A stretch of DNA of 64,000 nucleotides from Crotophaga sulcirostris. Lineage: Eukaryota > Chordata > Aves > Cuculiformes > Crotophagidae. This document shows positions 49,934 to 62,293 of this stretch, piece after piece (the first letter of the stretch is position 1; every line of letters starts with the position of its first letter). Both the position numbers and the translations under genes were made by a program. The stretch lies in the NCBI GenBank assembly GCA_013397455.1, contig VYZB01000331.1, positions 150,446-214,445 of the forward strand, given 5' to 3'. The notes below the pieces were generated by a model. That model saw only the letters and a program-made list of their open reading frames with translations. It searched no databases and had not been told where the DNA came from.

Positions 49934-49985
49934 TTTAATGTGTCTTTTTGTTTAATGTGTCTTTTATTTTAATGTGTCTTTTTAT
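49934..49985. repeat. 17-bp tandem repeat (3 copies)
   Basis: Three adjacent units starting TTTAATGTGTCTTTT at 49,934, 49,951 and 49,968. They differ only in the last two or three bases. Confidence 0.93.
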
Positions 49986-52491
49986 TTTCCCAATGAATTC
50001 TTTGGACTGTAGAGGAAGACAATAGGGACAGGTATACGATACATGAAAGGGTATGTGCTATAAGCTACAATCTTATTTTCTAAAAAGTGACCTCCTTTAC
50101 AGTTACTCTGTCTCACTAACTTGCAAAATCTATTTGCAAAGCATCTGGTGAGTCCTTTGTAAGCTGAAAGTGTGGCAAAGAACCACTTTAACTTTGTAAG
50201 TAAAAGCAGTACTTGCTTACAAACCAAGAATGAATTGCTGACTCGTCCGGTGTCCTTTCTCCCATGTCCTCAGTTTCAGCAAATATTTTCAAGGTAGTTT
50301 TGAATTAAAATAGGCAACTAGTGACAAAGATAACCTCCAAGCTTTACAGGAACCTGTGCTGATAATGGGGTCCTAGTTTTCATGGATTGCTCTTTCTTCT
50401 ATGGGTAGTGAAGCACTGCAGTGAAAAATGTTAGTCTTCCCACCTCACTGGTGGAGAAACTGAGGTACAAGAAGGAATGAGGTGAGCTGGTTAGGGATGA
50501 CCAACCAGCAGGACCTGTTTACTGTATATTTACTCCTGCACTGCACTGTATAGTATAGGGCAACCACAGTGAAAACAAAGAGAGTTCAGGAGCCCAGATG
50601 GAACATAACCAGCATAGCAAAGCCAGGCTGCCCTTGGGTGTTTACCTTCTTCATGCAAGGTACTATTTACATCTGCTGTAACCTTTCAGATTCATGCACA
50701 AGAAACAGCATAACTTTTAATCTTCAGTCAGAGCTCAACCACTGTTTTAATCTCTCACAGCTGTTGTACCTACCAGAAACTAGAGCCAGCCCATATCTTT
50801 AGCTTCTCCACTGCCTGCAAGTGGTTTTGTTTCAGCATGATGTAAACGCATATTCATTTAAAAATACCAAAAACATGGCCTTTATTACTTTATATCTTAC
50901 AGAAAAGGTTGCAATGTATTATTCTGTGTGTTCCCCCATGTCTTCCACAGCTTTCATGAAGCAAAACCCAGTTTACAAAGGCATGTATTTTGACAATTAA
51001 TTCTGGCCATGTTTTTTTAATCAGAAGACCACACAGAAAGCTAATCAATGCAATTTAAAGGGCAAGACCTTAGTGACTGGGGCCCCCTAAAACCCAGTGA
51101 GACCTCGGAAATGAAAGCTGGCTGAAATAAGGTTTTGATAGCACTTAACTGGCATAGACCTCAGCTCGGGCCTGATTCCCCATCTGCTTGCAGATGTAAA
51201 ATTTGAAATGAGGTGAGCTCAGCTTGCTGCTGTGCTGTTATGTTTTTGCACTAGCAACCCAACTGTGGCACCAAGTGCATCTCAGTATCAAGAACAGAAC
51301 TGGGGCAGCAGCAGGTTATAAACCCACAGTCAGGATGGAAGGGGTACACAGTGGTCAGTTGCAATGACCTGACCTGATGTGGCCCAATCTATTATCTGAA
51401 TATTGATTATGAGATAAATACTCAGTATTTTCATGTATTTCTTAGTGGCATCCCAGGTATCTGAGTCTTCCCTTCTGCAATATGTGTTATTGTCCTAGAG
51501 AATTAATTGAGGTTAGTACTCCTACAAGCCTTCACCTGTGACTGCCTTTCACCAGCTGTGCTGTTGGTTTGTCTATATGTAAAAGTAATATTCTTATTTT
51601 AGATGTCTTTCAGAAGCTATGAAATGGGTTTTTTTTGTCTTATTGTGCCTTTTTTTTAATTGATAATCCTCATCCTTAATTTCATTTATTAGTTGTGCAA
51701 TCTCTGCAAATTCAGTGTTGCCATCACCAGATCGCTGATTTTCCTTGTGAAAATTTAGTACGCCTCCTGCCCTTTGCTGTGGCATTCCTGGGATTTGAGG
51801 ATCCTGTTTCCTCTTTTCCTTGGATATCTGATCTGGCTATACAATTGGAATTTAAAGCAAAATTGCAAGCAACTTGTTGTTAGGCTGTTTGTAATTTTTC
51901 TCTTGCTTTGTAGTTAGTATTCATGGCTGCTCTTCATCCAGTGGTAATAGATATTTATCTTTCAGGTAATGACAGTATTCACAAGGCCAGTTTTTATAAG
52001 CTAGAAGGATGGCAAACAACATTTTTAGCTGCCTGAAGAATGTGGTTATTGAATTCTGTCCTCCAAAGACCAGAAAAAGATGCTTTGCAAAAAAATATGT
52101 AATCAGGAATCCTATATAGGTTTAGAAGGAATGTCACTTAATAGGTATATATTCCTATGAATGTCAGCAATTTCTCCATCAGAAAGAGATGTTTTAACAA
52201 CTGTTTTTAATTCCTCTGGAACGGTTTTGTTCAACACATATTCTGTTAAAAAAATCAGTTTTCCACTGCTGAGTTGTGTTCACTGCTGTTCACCATTATG
52301 GGACTTCTTTCCATCAGTCCTTGTATCCTTTCCTAGGATTATTTAGACCACTTGGAATAATTCTTCAAAATATATTGGAACACCTGAGGGACAAAGTCGA
52401 TGCTATATTTTTCTAAGAAAAGGTATATGAGGGCTCACTACTTAGAATGCAGACTTCTACAGATCCTTTTCTGGGAGAAACTGCAAGACTT
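49986..52491. other. Intergenic stretch, no gene recognised
   Basis: 2.5 kb. At 51,168-51,180 there is GGGCCTGATTCCC, possibly the end of another old repeat. Nothing else recognised. Confidence 0.55.
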
Positions 52492-52535
52492 AGAATCATA
52501 GAATCACTTGGTTGGAAAAGACCTTTGAGATCAAA
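52492..52535 (-). mobile_element. CR1 LINE 3'-tail fragment
   Basis: AGAATCATAGAATCACTTGG, then TTGGAAAAGACCTTTGAGAT: the reverse complement of a CR1 3' tail, truncated to about 44 bp. Confidence 0.88.
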
Positions 52536-55500
52536 GGGCTTGTGTTGGTGCACTATGATACACATTTGATTGATCTTGCTTCCCTTTCAATTCTGGGAAG
52601 TTACTGCAAGAAACAACTTCACAATTGCAGTTTCACAAATTATCACTTGATATGTGAGGTCTTTGTTGGAGCTTTTAACTTGGACCACTTGATGAGATAA
52701 AGTGCTTCAACATTGTTAATCTTCCTGATTTTGGCCAATATATTTTACACTAAATATACCACAGATCAAAAATAAGTGTCTGGTTGCCACAGTTAAAATG
52801 CAGGATATAGAATTTGTGGGGTTTGAATGGTTATAGTTTTTTGACCTCTTGCCATTGTGTTGCCTTAAATCTTCCTGGGATCTGATATGAAAGAAAATTT
52901 ACAGCCTACAAGCCATTTATTTATCCAGGGTTTATCCTGCTAACTCATCAGTCTTTTTACTTTTCATACTTACATTTTCTGTTAGCCAGTCACGACTTAG
53001 TCATCCAGGAAGACTGGCAACATCATCTTGTAGCTTTCACTCCCTAGGCTCCCACTGTCTGCAGGTCTTGCTGATTAGCTAATAAAATACCTTTTGGTCT
53101 GCAGAGTGGAGGAGGTCTCATTGGTATTGTTCTTTCATTAGAGCGTGTAGACGTTATTCTCTCACACTTTTTCCCCATTCCAGTGTTAGGTGGGAATTGC
53201 TGCCCTCTCTGTGGGAGTTCTGACTTTGTTAATTGCATGCTTCTAGCAAGCACCAAAATTGCACTATCTTGTTTTCATTTGTTCCTCAGCTGATGAAGTC
53301 CATGCTATATAGTGCAGCTTAGCCTTCCAACAGAGATACTTTAGTGGAAATTGTTACAGGGCCTATCAAAATTCTTAGTGCCTATAAGCCAAGTACAACA
53401 CATCAATTTCAAGGTCTGTCACAAGTGGGTGACTTAAATGGCTTAAAAAGATAATATGACAACTGGAATTTTCATGCAGAAATTTTCAGGAGAACAAGAT
53501 ATCCAATGGCAAAGTTCAGAAATATTTGAAAGAATAACGTTTCTTATTATTATTAAAATCAGGGTTGTTTGAATCTATTATAGGAAACTAGTACTGAGCT
53601 CTATTTACAGTCAAATCTGGACCTGCCCACAAAACACAGAACAAGAATGGGGTGAGGTTGATGTCCCAAGAATCTTCTCTTTCAGTTGTTTCCTGCATCC
53701 TTCTTGTTTTGAAGAAGCGTTGGTCTAACACCCATGGGTCTGGCAGATGTACCTATTCTCAGAGAGGTCACTTAATGGACAGGGAAAACACATGGTACTC
53801 TACTTCGTATGCAAAAGCATAGCTTTCTGTAGTTATTTTTTGAGGTGATTTTTTATCTATCAAAGCTAGTTTTTCTTATAATTACCTTTAATGGGTATCT
53901 TTTGAAGCTAAATAGGACCTGGAGAATGAAGGTAAGCAGATTAACAAGAAATGGAGAAAGAAACTGTTGTTTCTTTCTAAAAGCAACTTGAAAATGGGGG
54001 TGATCAGATGAACAATGCCAAGAGCAGCTGTATTTTCTGTTTTAAGTAATCCAGCTGCAATTTAATTTAATTGCGTTTTTTTTGTTTGCTTGTTTTAAAA
54101 GATATTTTAATTTCAGAGAGCAAAGAAGGTTCCTCAGTGCTGTGATGGAAATTCACTGCAAGTGGACAATGATATGTTTATGTGACTTTGTTTTTTTTTT
54201 TTTTTACTATCTCCAGATGTAAAACATCCACGTACAAATGAAAAGATTTATTCAGAAAAGACTGTGGCTAAAGCTGCTGTTTCTAAAAAAGAGGAAACAT
54301 TGGTACTAAAAAAATAGGAACTAAAGCTCTATTATTAGTAACTTCATAGGGAGTTAATTTTCCTTCTCATTTTCATCTTATAACAACATTTTTCAAAAAA
54401 CCACAAGAATATAATGATCTCCATCCCAAGGGTTGCCTCCCTCCATGTCAAGAGTGGGTGCTCAGGACAGAGTACAGAAACTGAGAGATAACCACACAAC
54501 ATTTTAGGCTTTTTGTTCCACTTCCTGTCCTCCATGCTAAGTCTTTGGTTTTTCCCATTCACATCTTCCTGAGCCAGAAGGGGTTTCTGCATACTTAGTG
54601 GCTGACTTTTCTTCTCAGATATATTTACAGAACAAACTTGGTTTTCTTAGAATCTATGTGGGAATGTGAATTCTTATTCCACTGTGTAAAACAGTATTGA
54701 TCAAACTGAACTTTGTGTAAACAGGTATGCGTAAATGATAGACATATCTGCTAGCAATATTTACTGAAGGGAAAGCCCAAAAGAGGATTTTGTTATCTTT
54801 CGCTGAAAGCATTGACAGGTTTTAGCTGCTGAGTTTGAAATTTTTGAGAAATGTTACCAAAGTTGGACTAAAGTTTTATTTGTGTGGTGAGCTCCATCCA
54901 CTCTGTCTTAGCCATTTCTGGTTATGAGTTTAAGTGCATTGTTTCAGCAATGCTTCTTCGTTTGAGAAGCTCTGGTTGATGTGTCTCTGAGAAAAACTGC
55001 TAAAGAAGGCCACTGTCAGTGTGCTCAAACACTGGTTATGGAGTTACGTCATAGTGGTGTGTTTTCTTAGGGTTGATGCTTACATTTGAACTAAAACTCT
55101 CTTATTGTGTACTTTATTTCTCTTTTTAGCAACAGATAGGAGGTAGAGACTAGTTTCTGCCTGAGTCTGTTTGCAGGCTGTACACGCACAGTTGAAAACT
55201 GCAAATTCAAGCTTATATCTAGCAGCTCCCAGAGGCAATGTTGTTGTGCTTCTAAACAGACAACCACTGCATGCCCTAGGAGTGTTATTTCCCTAGACTC
55301 AACAGGTTGAGGAGGTGTGGAAACCCACCGAAGGGTATTTGGGATCGAGGGAGAGGTGCTGGTTTTTTTTTTTCTGTCAACTGTATGACTCTGGAATAAT
55401 TTCATATGGCCCACTACAACAACACTTTTTTTCATTAGCTATAATTTTCAGTTTCTAGATCCAGTAAGAACTTTTAAGATTATTTTAACTCTTGGAAGGT

Positions 55501-57277
55501 AAGATATTGCCTCTGCCTTGCTTTGCCTTTCACCAAATGAAGATGCCTTAGGGTTAATTTTCTGTTCTCCAATATGCTTTCTGAAGAACTTTTTTAACTG
55601 TGAAAGCCATATGTTCCTTCTCACACAGAAGACCATTAGCCAAGCCAAGCTGACTGCCAAGTGCCCTAGAGCCTGTAAGGTGCTGTGTTTCTGGCAATGT
55701 TTTTCTTTTTCATCATTTCAGTACCTCCTGGCCTTTTGCAGGGATCTGGCTCTAACTTACAGAGGGTTTAACAAAGAGCACGTAACACAGCTGGAATTTC
55801 ATCCTCATCTGCTCTAGGAATAAATCACATCATAGGCCCCCTTATCAGCACAATGCCATGAATGCTGTTACTGACACAGAACAAATTGCTTTACCACTGC
55901 ACAAGAAAAGCTGTGGGTAGTGATGTGAACTTTTATGCTCCTGCACAGTCCACGCTTGAAATCTTGAGTATGTATATAGATTCATATAAATGGGAAAGAA
56001 AAGACAACCCTTTAAGAAAATTTGCTACTACTAGGTTGAGTTTGCTCTGTGATGTTCTTAGTGTTTTGTATATTTTAATTCTGGGAAAAAGAGCAATGAA
56101 ATGCATCAGTTCATAGGATTTATTTGATGACTTTCAGGATTATTACATGTAGATCGTAGTAGAGTGCTTACTTGGGATTTTTTGTTATTAATGAGAAGCC
56201 TGTGTAAAATTGTTTATCTGTAATGAATTTTCGTATTAGAATGGATAGTATTTGTTGTTGTCCATTTTAGAAGGTAATTCTGGGTCAGAATGAACTGGAC
56301 TACTAAAACCCTCTCTGGCAACATCCCAAATATTTTGTTTCAAGAAAAATTGCATTTCTGTACAAGCAGAAACTTTCTGTAACCATTTGGCAAAACTGAA
56401 TGTACTACTACATAAAACCCTTGGACCTGCTGAAGACAATGACACTCCACATGAGCAAAGTAGCTCAGCGGCTTTTGATGGCAGAATGTGGCCTTTGTTC
56501 TTGCTCCTGAATGGGTGTCTCCTCAGAGCAGGAACATACCAGCTACTCTGGTATTGATATTGTCTGACGTTACAGGTTTTGGAGTGTCTTCAGTACATTT
56601 CCCAGTGATGAGTGAAAAGCTTCTGTTGTATTTCTTTTCTCCTCCTTTTAGCCTAAAGCTAAATGGACCAAAAATGAGATGCATAGAGATAAAAGGTGAA
56701 TCTTTGCATGTGAATGGCTTTTTCCATTGGCCTGGAAAGCAGCTGGTGCCTCTGGAATTGGTACAAATGTCCCAAGGAGAGAAGAGCAGAAAGTTAATTC
56801 CTTGTTCTGCTGCTTTTCTGAAGTTGTGCCCAGTAAGTCAGAGTCTGGTGTGGAAGTGCCCCAGGAACTTTACATTTCTTCAAGCCCAATGTCAGTTCCG
56901 AAATTCAGGACTTGGATCTGTCACGGCTAGGAGCTTCTGCTATTTCCATGGAAAGTTTTAAGATTAAAACAACAATCCTTAAGCCTGCACGCTGAAAACC
57001 CTGAAGTTTCAGAAGTGGTACAACAGTGGATTTAGTAGAAAATCCACTAGCCATTATACTAGAGAGGGCTGAGAAGAGACAAAATCATCTATATAGGCTG
57101 AAGAAGTCAAAGGATCCTCTTGCTGAGAGTGTCTAAGTACCTGTATGATCACAGTGTGTACTGAACAGCATGTGCATTGGCATTCACTACCTATTGAATA
57201 GCAGCTTTGGGCAACTCTAAGGCTGCAGCTTTGCCTCTCTGTTACCTGTGACTTACTTTTAATAAATAACAGTTTAC
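52536..57277. other. Intergenic stretch, no gene recognised
   Basis: 4.7 kb. The longest single open frame of the window (157 codons, 56,488-56,961, plus) lies here but shows no domain or codon pattern I can support. A terminal-exon-like signal at 54,217-54,317 is discussed under findings. Confidence 0.5.
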
Positions 57278-57327
57278 ACAGGTATGTGTTTTACTTTAAC
57301 GTACAGGTATGTGTTTTATTTTAATGT
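57278..57327. repeat. 25-bp tandem duplication (2 copies)
   Basis: Copies at 57,278-57,302 and 57,303-57,327, both ACAGGTATGTGTTTTA followed by TTTAA-GT, with two C/T differences. Confidence 0.92.
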
Positions 57328-60300
57328 ATGCATGTTGCTATTTGTATTCCATAAGTCTGACAAATAATTACGTGCAATTATGTGAATAAGTGGTGGCTTG
57401 TTCTTCCTTTCAATATTTCATTAATGTAAGATTAAACATCAAGCTAATGTTGCCTGTTTAATGTCACAGAACATAGTTTACTTTAGTACCTGCTGGGCCT
57501 TATTCTAACTTTACTCTGTGCACAAAGCTTGGAATAAATATTGTTAAGACTTACAGAATACGTGTTTTTTTGAAGCAGTTAAATTCTTGTACAGGTGAAA
57601 ACTTTAATTAATAAAGCACAATGCACTGGAAATAATTAATGGAGCCTGTACTTGGTATGTTTTCTGTCTGTCTTGGAGGCTTAGGCACCTGTCAGAGGAA
57701 ACACAGGAATTTTGTTCTTTTTACTGTCCTAAGCCTTTGGATGTTGAGAGTTACACCAGAAGTCCTAACACTGTTTCTTTGTCACCATTACCAAACACAT
57801 GCCTTTGCATCTGCCTCTGGAGAAAATGATGAATGAACTGCGTGTTAAAAATGATGGAAGCAAGTGGACTGGATGTTTTGGGCATCTGCACATTCAGTCA
57901 CCCATAGAAAAATGCTAGTTTCCACTAAAACAATTCAAACATATTAAGACGTGATTCAAGCGAGACATGCCTGGTATTTCATGGTTATCTGTGATTTCAG
58001 AATAGCCTGGGCTGTACTATAATTATGCTCTGCCAGTTTGTGGTGAGAGAGGTTCTCCGTGGAGTTCTTGTAACTCTAGCTGTCTATAGCTCTGATAATC
58101 ATGGAGCAGTTTTATTAGCTCAGGGTAGATATTGTGACTTTCACCATTTTGACTTAATTTCTAAAGAGACATCTTACAAAAGGTGGCCATCACGCCTATT
58201 GGACGTGATTTGAAAAAATGGGAGGGTGTTTTTGTACTACAAAAAACTAATGTTCTAATCACAGGAAACTGATTCAGAAAAATACAAGGATTAATAGCAC
58301 TGCTGCAAGTGAAATATGTGCTTTTTCTGCCTATATCTGGGTTTGTCCCCTCCTTATATTGCTCTGATCTCCAGGGCTACTGTAGAAATAATTAACTGAA
58401 TCGGATGACTTCTTCAACTCTGGAAAAAAAAATCTACTATTGATTTTGAAAAAAAGAGACAAAACCATGAAGGTACTTTGTTGAATGTTTTTTAAAGGCA
58501 GAATATGATTGATATGATAGTCCATGAGAAACTTGAATTGAATATCCTATTAACAAGTACTTTCTCTTCAAGAGCTAACTCTGCATCTGTGTTGAATTAA
58601 CAAACTGTCCTTCCTATTCTGTAGGATAAGAGATTCATCCACTGCTCAGGAATATAAAAGACTATAAACATGTTTACTTTGTCATGCCATGTTATCAATA
58701 TGTCACTTTATAAGCCTGCATTCTTCTTGCTCCAAAACAAACATATTACAGTCAAGTGAGTTTTAGTGTGTCCATGAGCGACCATGCACCAAAAAAGTTT
58801 ATCCAGTGAAATCTGAGTAGTAAACATTTGTTTTGTACAGGAAACAGAAGCTTTGATACTATCATTATTTCATTATTTTTGCTGAAATGTAACCCATAAA
58901 AGAGCTTTCACTTCAGCTTTTTAATCTATTTTTCAGCTTTGCTGGCTTTTAAAAAGAGCTGACCCACCCTTCTGTTTTTAAGGAAACTGGTTTTGGTTCG
59001 TTTATTTCCTAAGAAGCATCATGAGTAGTTGCTTGTGCTTGTTTTGGTGAAAGTTTTCATGGCCCAGGAGAAGGCTCTCATGTCTGTCGTCAGCATGTAT
59101 TCTTTGATTGACAGAAAGACATTTCAAAATGTTAGCCAAACCATTATTACAAATGAGGATAAAAAGCTATTATCAAAAGCTTAGGAAAAAACCCTGAAAA
59201 GTTTCCAAAAGCCTGTTTTTAACATCCCTTTTGCCTGGGTTTTCAGTTTCTTGACTCTAGTGAGAAAATAATTTTGCCAGTTCCCTCTATACCTTAAAAC
59301 AATTTGTAGCAGCCAAGACCTGGTGTTCTCACCAAAGATGAAAAGAGTTTCTGTTGCTACAGACCTTTTTCATCCCCAATTTCTGTCTCTCTTTGCATCT
59401 TTGCAAAATACTTTAAAGGAAATAAGATAATTTGAGATTTCTATTAATTTTCCTTTTTTTCCGCACTCCGTCAAAGAAAGAAACGGCAGTGGAAGGAAGA
59501 GAAAAAAGAAGCAGGGAAAGTAAGGCTGCAAGTTAACAAAGTACTACTTTAGCATTCCTTCAAAAAATATTCTGGGCTGACTCCTTAACTCCAAGTTCCC
59601 TGGGCTCATGGCAAAAATACAGGAACCGCATTTCTCACAAGAACAGGGTAAATTTCTTCCAAAGTAAGCAAATGCTTCAGCAGTATAACGAGCAAAGTAT
59701 TATGAAGCAGCATTAGCAAAAGAAATGTGTTTCTTTGCAGTAAGCAGTGCTAGTCTTAATTTACTAAACAATTAATTTCTTTTGCTGTTAAACTGTAAAT
59801 GATGTAACAAGTGTCAATTCTGTTGATATGTGAAATTATTAGCATTTTGGGTTTTTGGGGAATTTTCCTGTCCTGCTCCTCCCACCCCTCATCTTTCAGA
59901 AATACAACTTTTAGTATACTGGTATCTCATTTTAGCAAGGCTGAGAATGGCATGATAATTAGTCTTATGAATGGTAACACATGCCTCCTCATTTTACGAA
60001 TGTATTTGCTATAGGGAGGGACGAGAGATTGTTCTCATTAGAGAATCAAAATACATTGTGCAAAGCCAGCATGAATAGTTACTCTGGCAGTCACTTTGTT
60101 TATGAAGGATGATATACATGCTCCATATCCTGTTATCTCCAGTATTTGGCAGTGCTTTTAGCAAGAACTGGTTTGGTTAATCTAGCAGGATGCAAGTTTG
60201 GGAGTTTGGGGCCCCTTGAACTGCGGATAATCAAGAAGTCAGGATCTCAGTTTCAGAGAGGAATGCTGAAATAGAGGTCGTCCCTTTCAATACATTTAAA

Positions 60301-61783
60301 TACATTTCTTACATGCAATTACTTCTGTTTACATGAGATGTTATCTAGAGGATGCTAAGAATTTAAACATCACTGTTCATTTGTGCTTACCAGTAAAAGC
60401 TGATTGTAACCATCTGCCACAAAACAGACTCAGAAAGGGATGACCTTTCTGGTTTTCAGTTCTTTCTTGCCCAAACCCAGCCTACCAAAACAAGAAAGTA
60501 GTGGAAATGCTATTTTGTTGCTGAGTCCTGGCTGAATGCTAGATAGCATAGGAGGAATCCACCAACATGCCATGCAAACTGGAAGTGTTTCTGTTTGAGA
60601 ATACTGTGCAGTTGCACCTAATTTTTAAATGCAATTAACAATCTGGTTGGCAAGGTTTGTGGCACTGGGAGGATTGCTGCTTTGTTTGCAAAACAAGGTA
60701 CCGCTAATAATATTTCTACTGAATTGTAGATAAATATGAATCTTGGATCCCTTGATGAATTCTGAATGACAGAACTACATTTATTTCAGTGAGGCTCCAT
60801 GCAAGTGCAAAGGTCCACTGAGACAATGATTATTCATTGCAGGACTACAGGTTGGACACCTGGCCTGCAGGATAGGCAGCTGTTTGACTAGTGTTTAAAA
60901 TTAAGGTAGGTAAAGTTTTCCAACTAGAAATATTTTGATTTTAATGCACATTGCCAGTAAATATTTTTAAAAATACAAACTGTTAAAGTACTTACTCCGA
61001 TCTTGTTGTCAAGTCTCTGTTGGTATGATATTATCACCTGAAACCCTTAATATCTGGTGCCCACACTTTGGTGATATCAGGTGCTCAGCACCTCTGCAAG
61101 TCAGAGCACCTCATGATGAAGTCCAAATGCAATTGCCATGTATATGGGAGCTGCCCTGTCTGATGCTGACAAGACTGACTGGGGATTCACTGTGCAGAGA
61201 ATCACTCCTGCGAAGAGGAATGTGCTAAAAATTGTCAGGATATAGGTTCAGAATGGATAGAAAAGAGAGTGCAGATGATTATATTTATGACTTGTATGAG
61301 GACTGGGAATGAGTAAGCGTGGGCTGAAGATGGTAATATGGAAGAGATAGGACATTAGTTTGGGTTAAGACTTTTTGTTGTTACAACTTCCTTGGCACCT
61401 TTCCCCTCTCTTTTTTTCTTGAAACACAGGATTTTTGGCACAACCTGTTTGGGCCACTCAAAATAAAATGTCTCAGAGTAGAAGTCTAAAATGTGTTTTG
61501 GCAAAGGATGTTTATTTATACATAGGATAAAAAAAAAAAAAGTGATGAAGCTGAAGGGTCTTTAATCTATTTGATATGATTGGTCCTCTGTATTCAATCA
61601 AAATCTATGAATCCTAAGGGGTAAAGCCTGGTCCTAAAGGGTAAAATCACTAATATCTTTGTCAAAGCTCTCACCGGTTTTAGCAGAGGTGGTCTTCCAC
61701 TCCAAACCTGGCCAGAACTCTATGGTTTTGTAGCTCACCTGCATCCCTGTTTATAACATTCCTGTTAAGTGTCTTAGCTGTCC
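57328..61783. other. Intergenic stretch, no gene recognised
   Basis: 4.5 kb AT-rich. I see no coding exon, RNA gene or nameable repeat. Confidence 0.55.
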
Positions 61784-62293
61784 TGTAGGTAACCCAGGTC
61801 AACTTTGGAAATAAAGACACAGTATTAGAGATCAAAATAAGAAAAGTGGTTTTATTCAGACAGACAATTGATTTTGTAAGGTATCTTGGTCAGTATCCCA
61901 CATAGTGTTGGAGAAAAAAGGGAAAAATAGGTTGGAGAAGTAAGGGGGATTTTCTGACCAACTGCAGCTTATAATGAATACTAAAGTTGACATGTAGACT
62001 AAGGTCTGGTTAAGAACTTACAAGGCTTATAAATGTAATTGATTTTACTTCCCTGAAGGCTAGGAAAGTCTGACTAAACAGTTCTTTGCTTCTGCAAGCT
62101 CTTGGGGATAAAGATAGCTACGTTGGTGAGATAAAGTAGAGAGAGATCAAGGGTGTAAAGGATGCATTTCTGTTAAAAATATCTTCCAAAGTTTTCTAAT
62201 GTACAGTAATTACCAGATTATTATTGGTTTCCTCATGTGTATTAATAGCCTTCTTCGCCATCCAATAGGGTTTTTTTCATTCTAAATGCCACA
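61784..62293 (-). mobile_element. Probable LTR of an endogenous retrovirus (solo or lone 3' LTR)
   Basis: Read on the minus strand, the 510-bp segment starts TGTGGCATTTAGAATG and ends at CCTACA. Near its 3' side it has AATAAA (within TCTGAATAAAACCACTTTTC) and then a T-rich R/U5-like stretch (TGTGTCTTTATTTCC). These are LTR features. A purine-rich run (GAAAAAAAGAAGG) lies just before the minus-strand start, as a polypurine tract would. Flanks share only CTGT, so no clear target duplication. No gag, pol or env frame was recognised next to it. Confidence 0.45.

Noticed and set aside
56488..56961. 157-codon open frame, the longest in the window
   Set aside because: No recognisable domain or family motif, a second overlapping frame is open over the same bases, and there are no supporting splice or poly(A) signals. 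Length is within chance for 64 kb on six frames.
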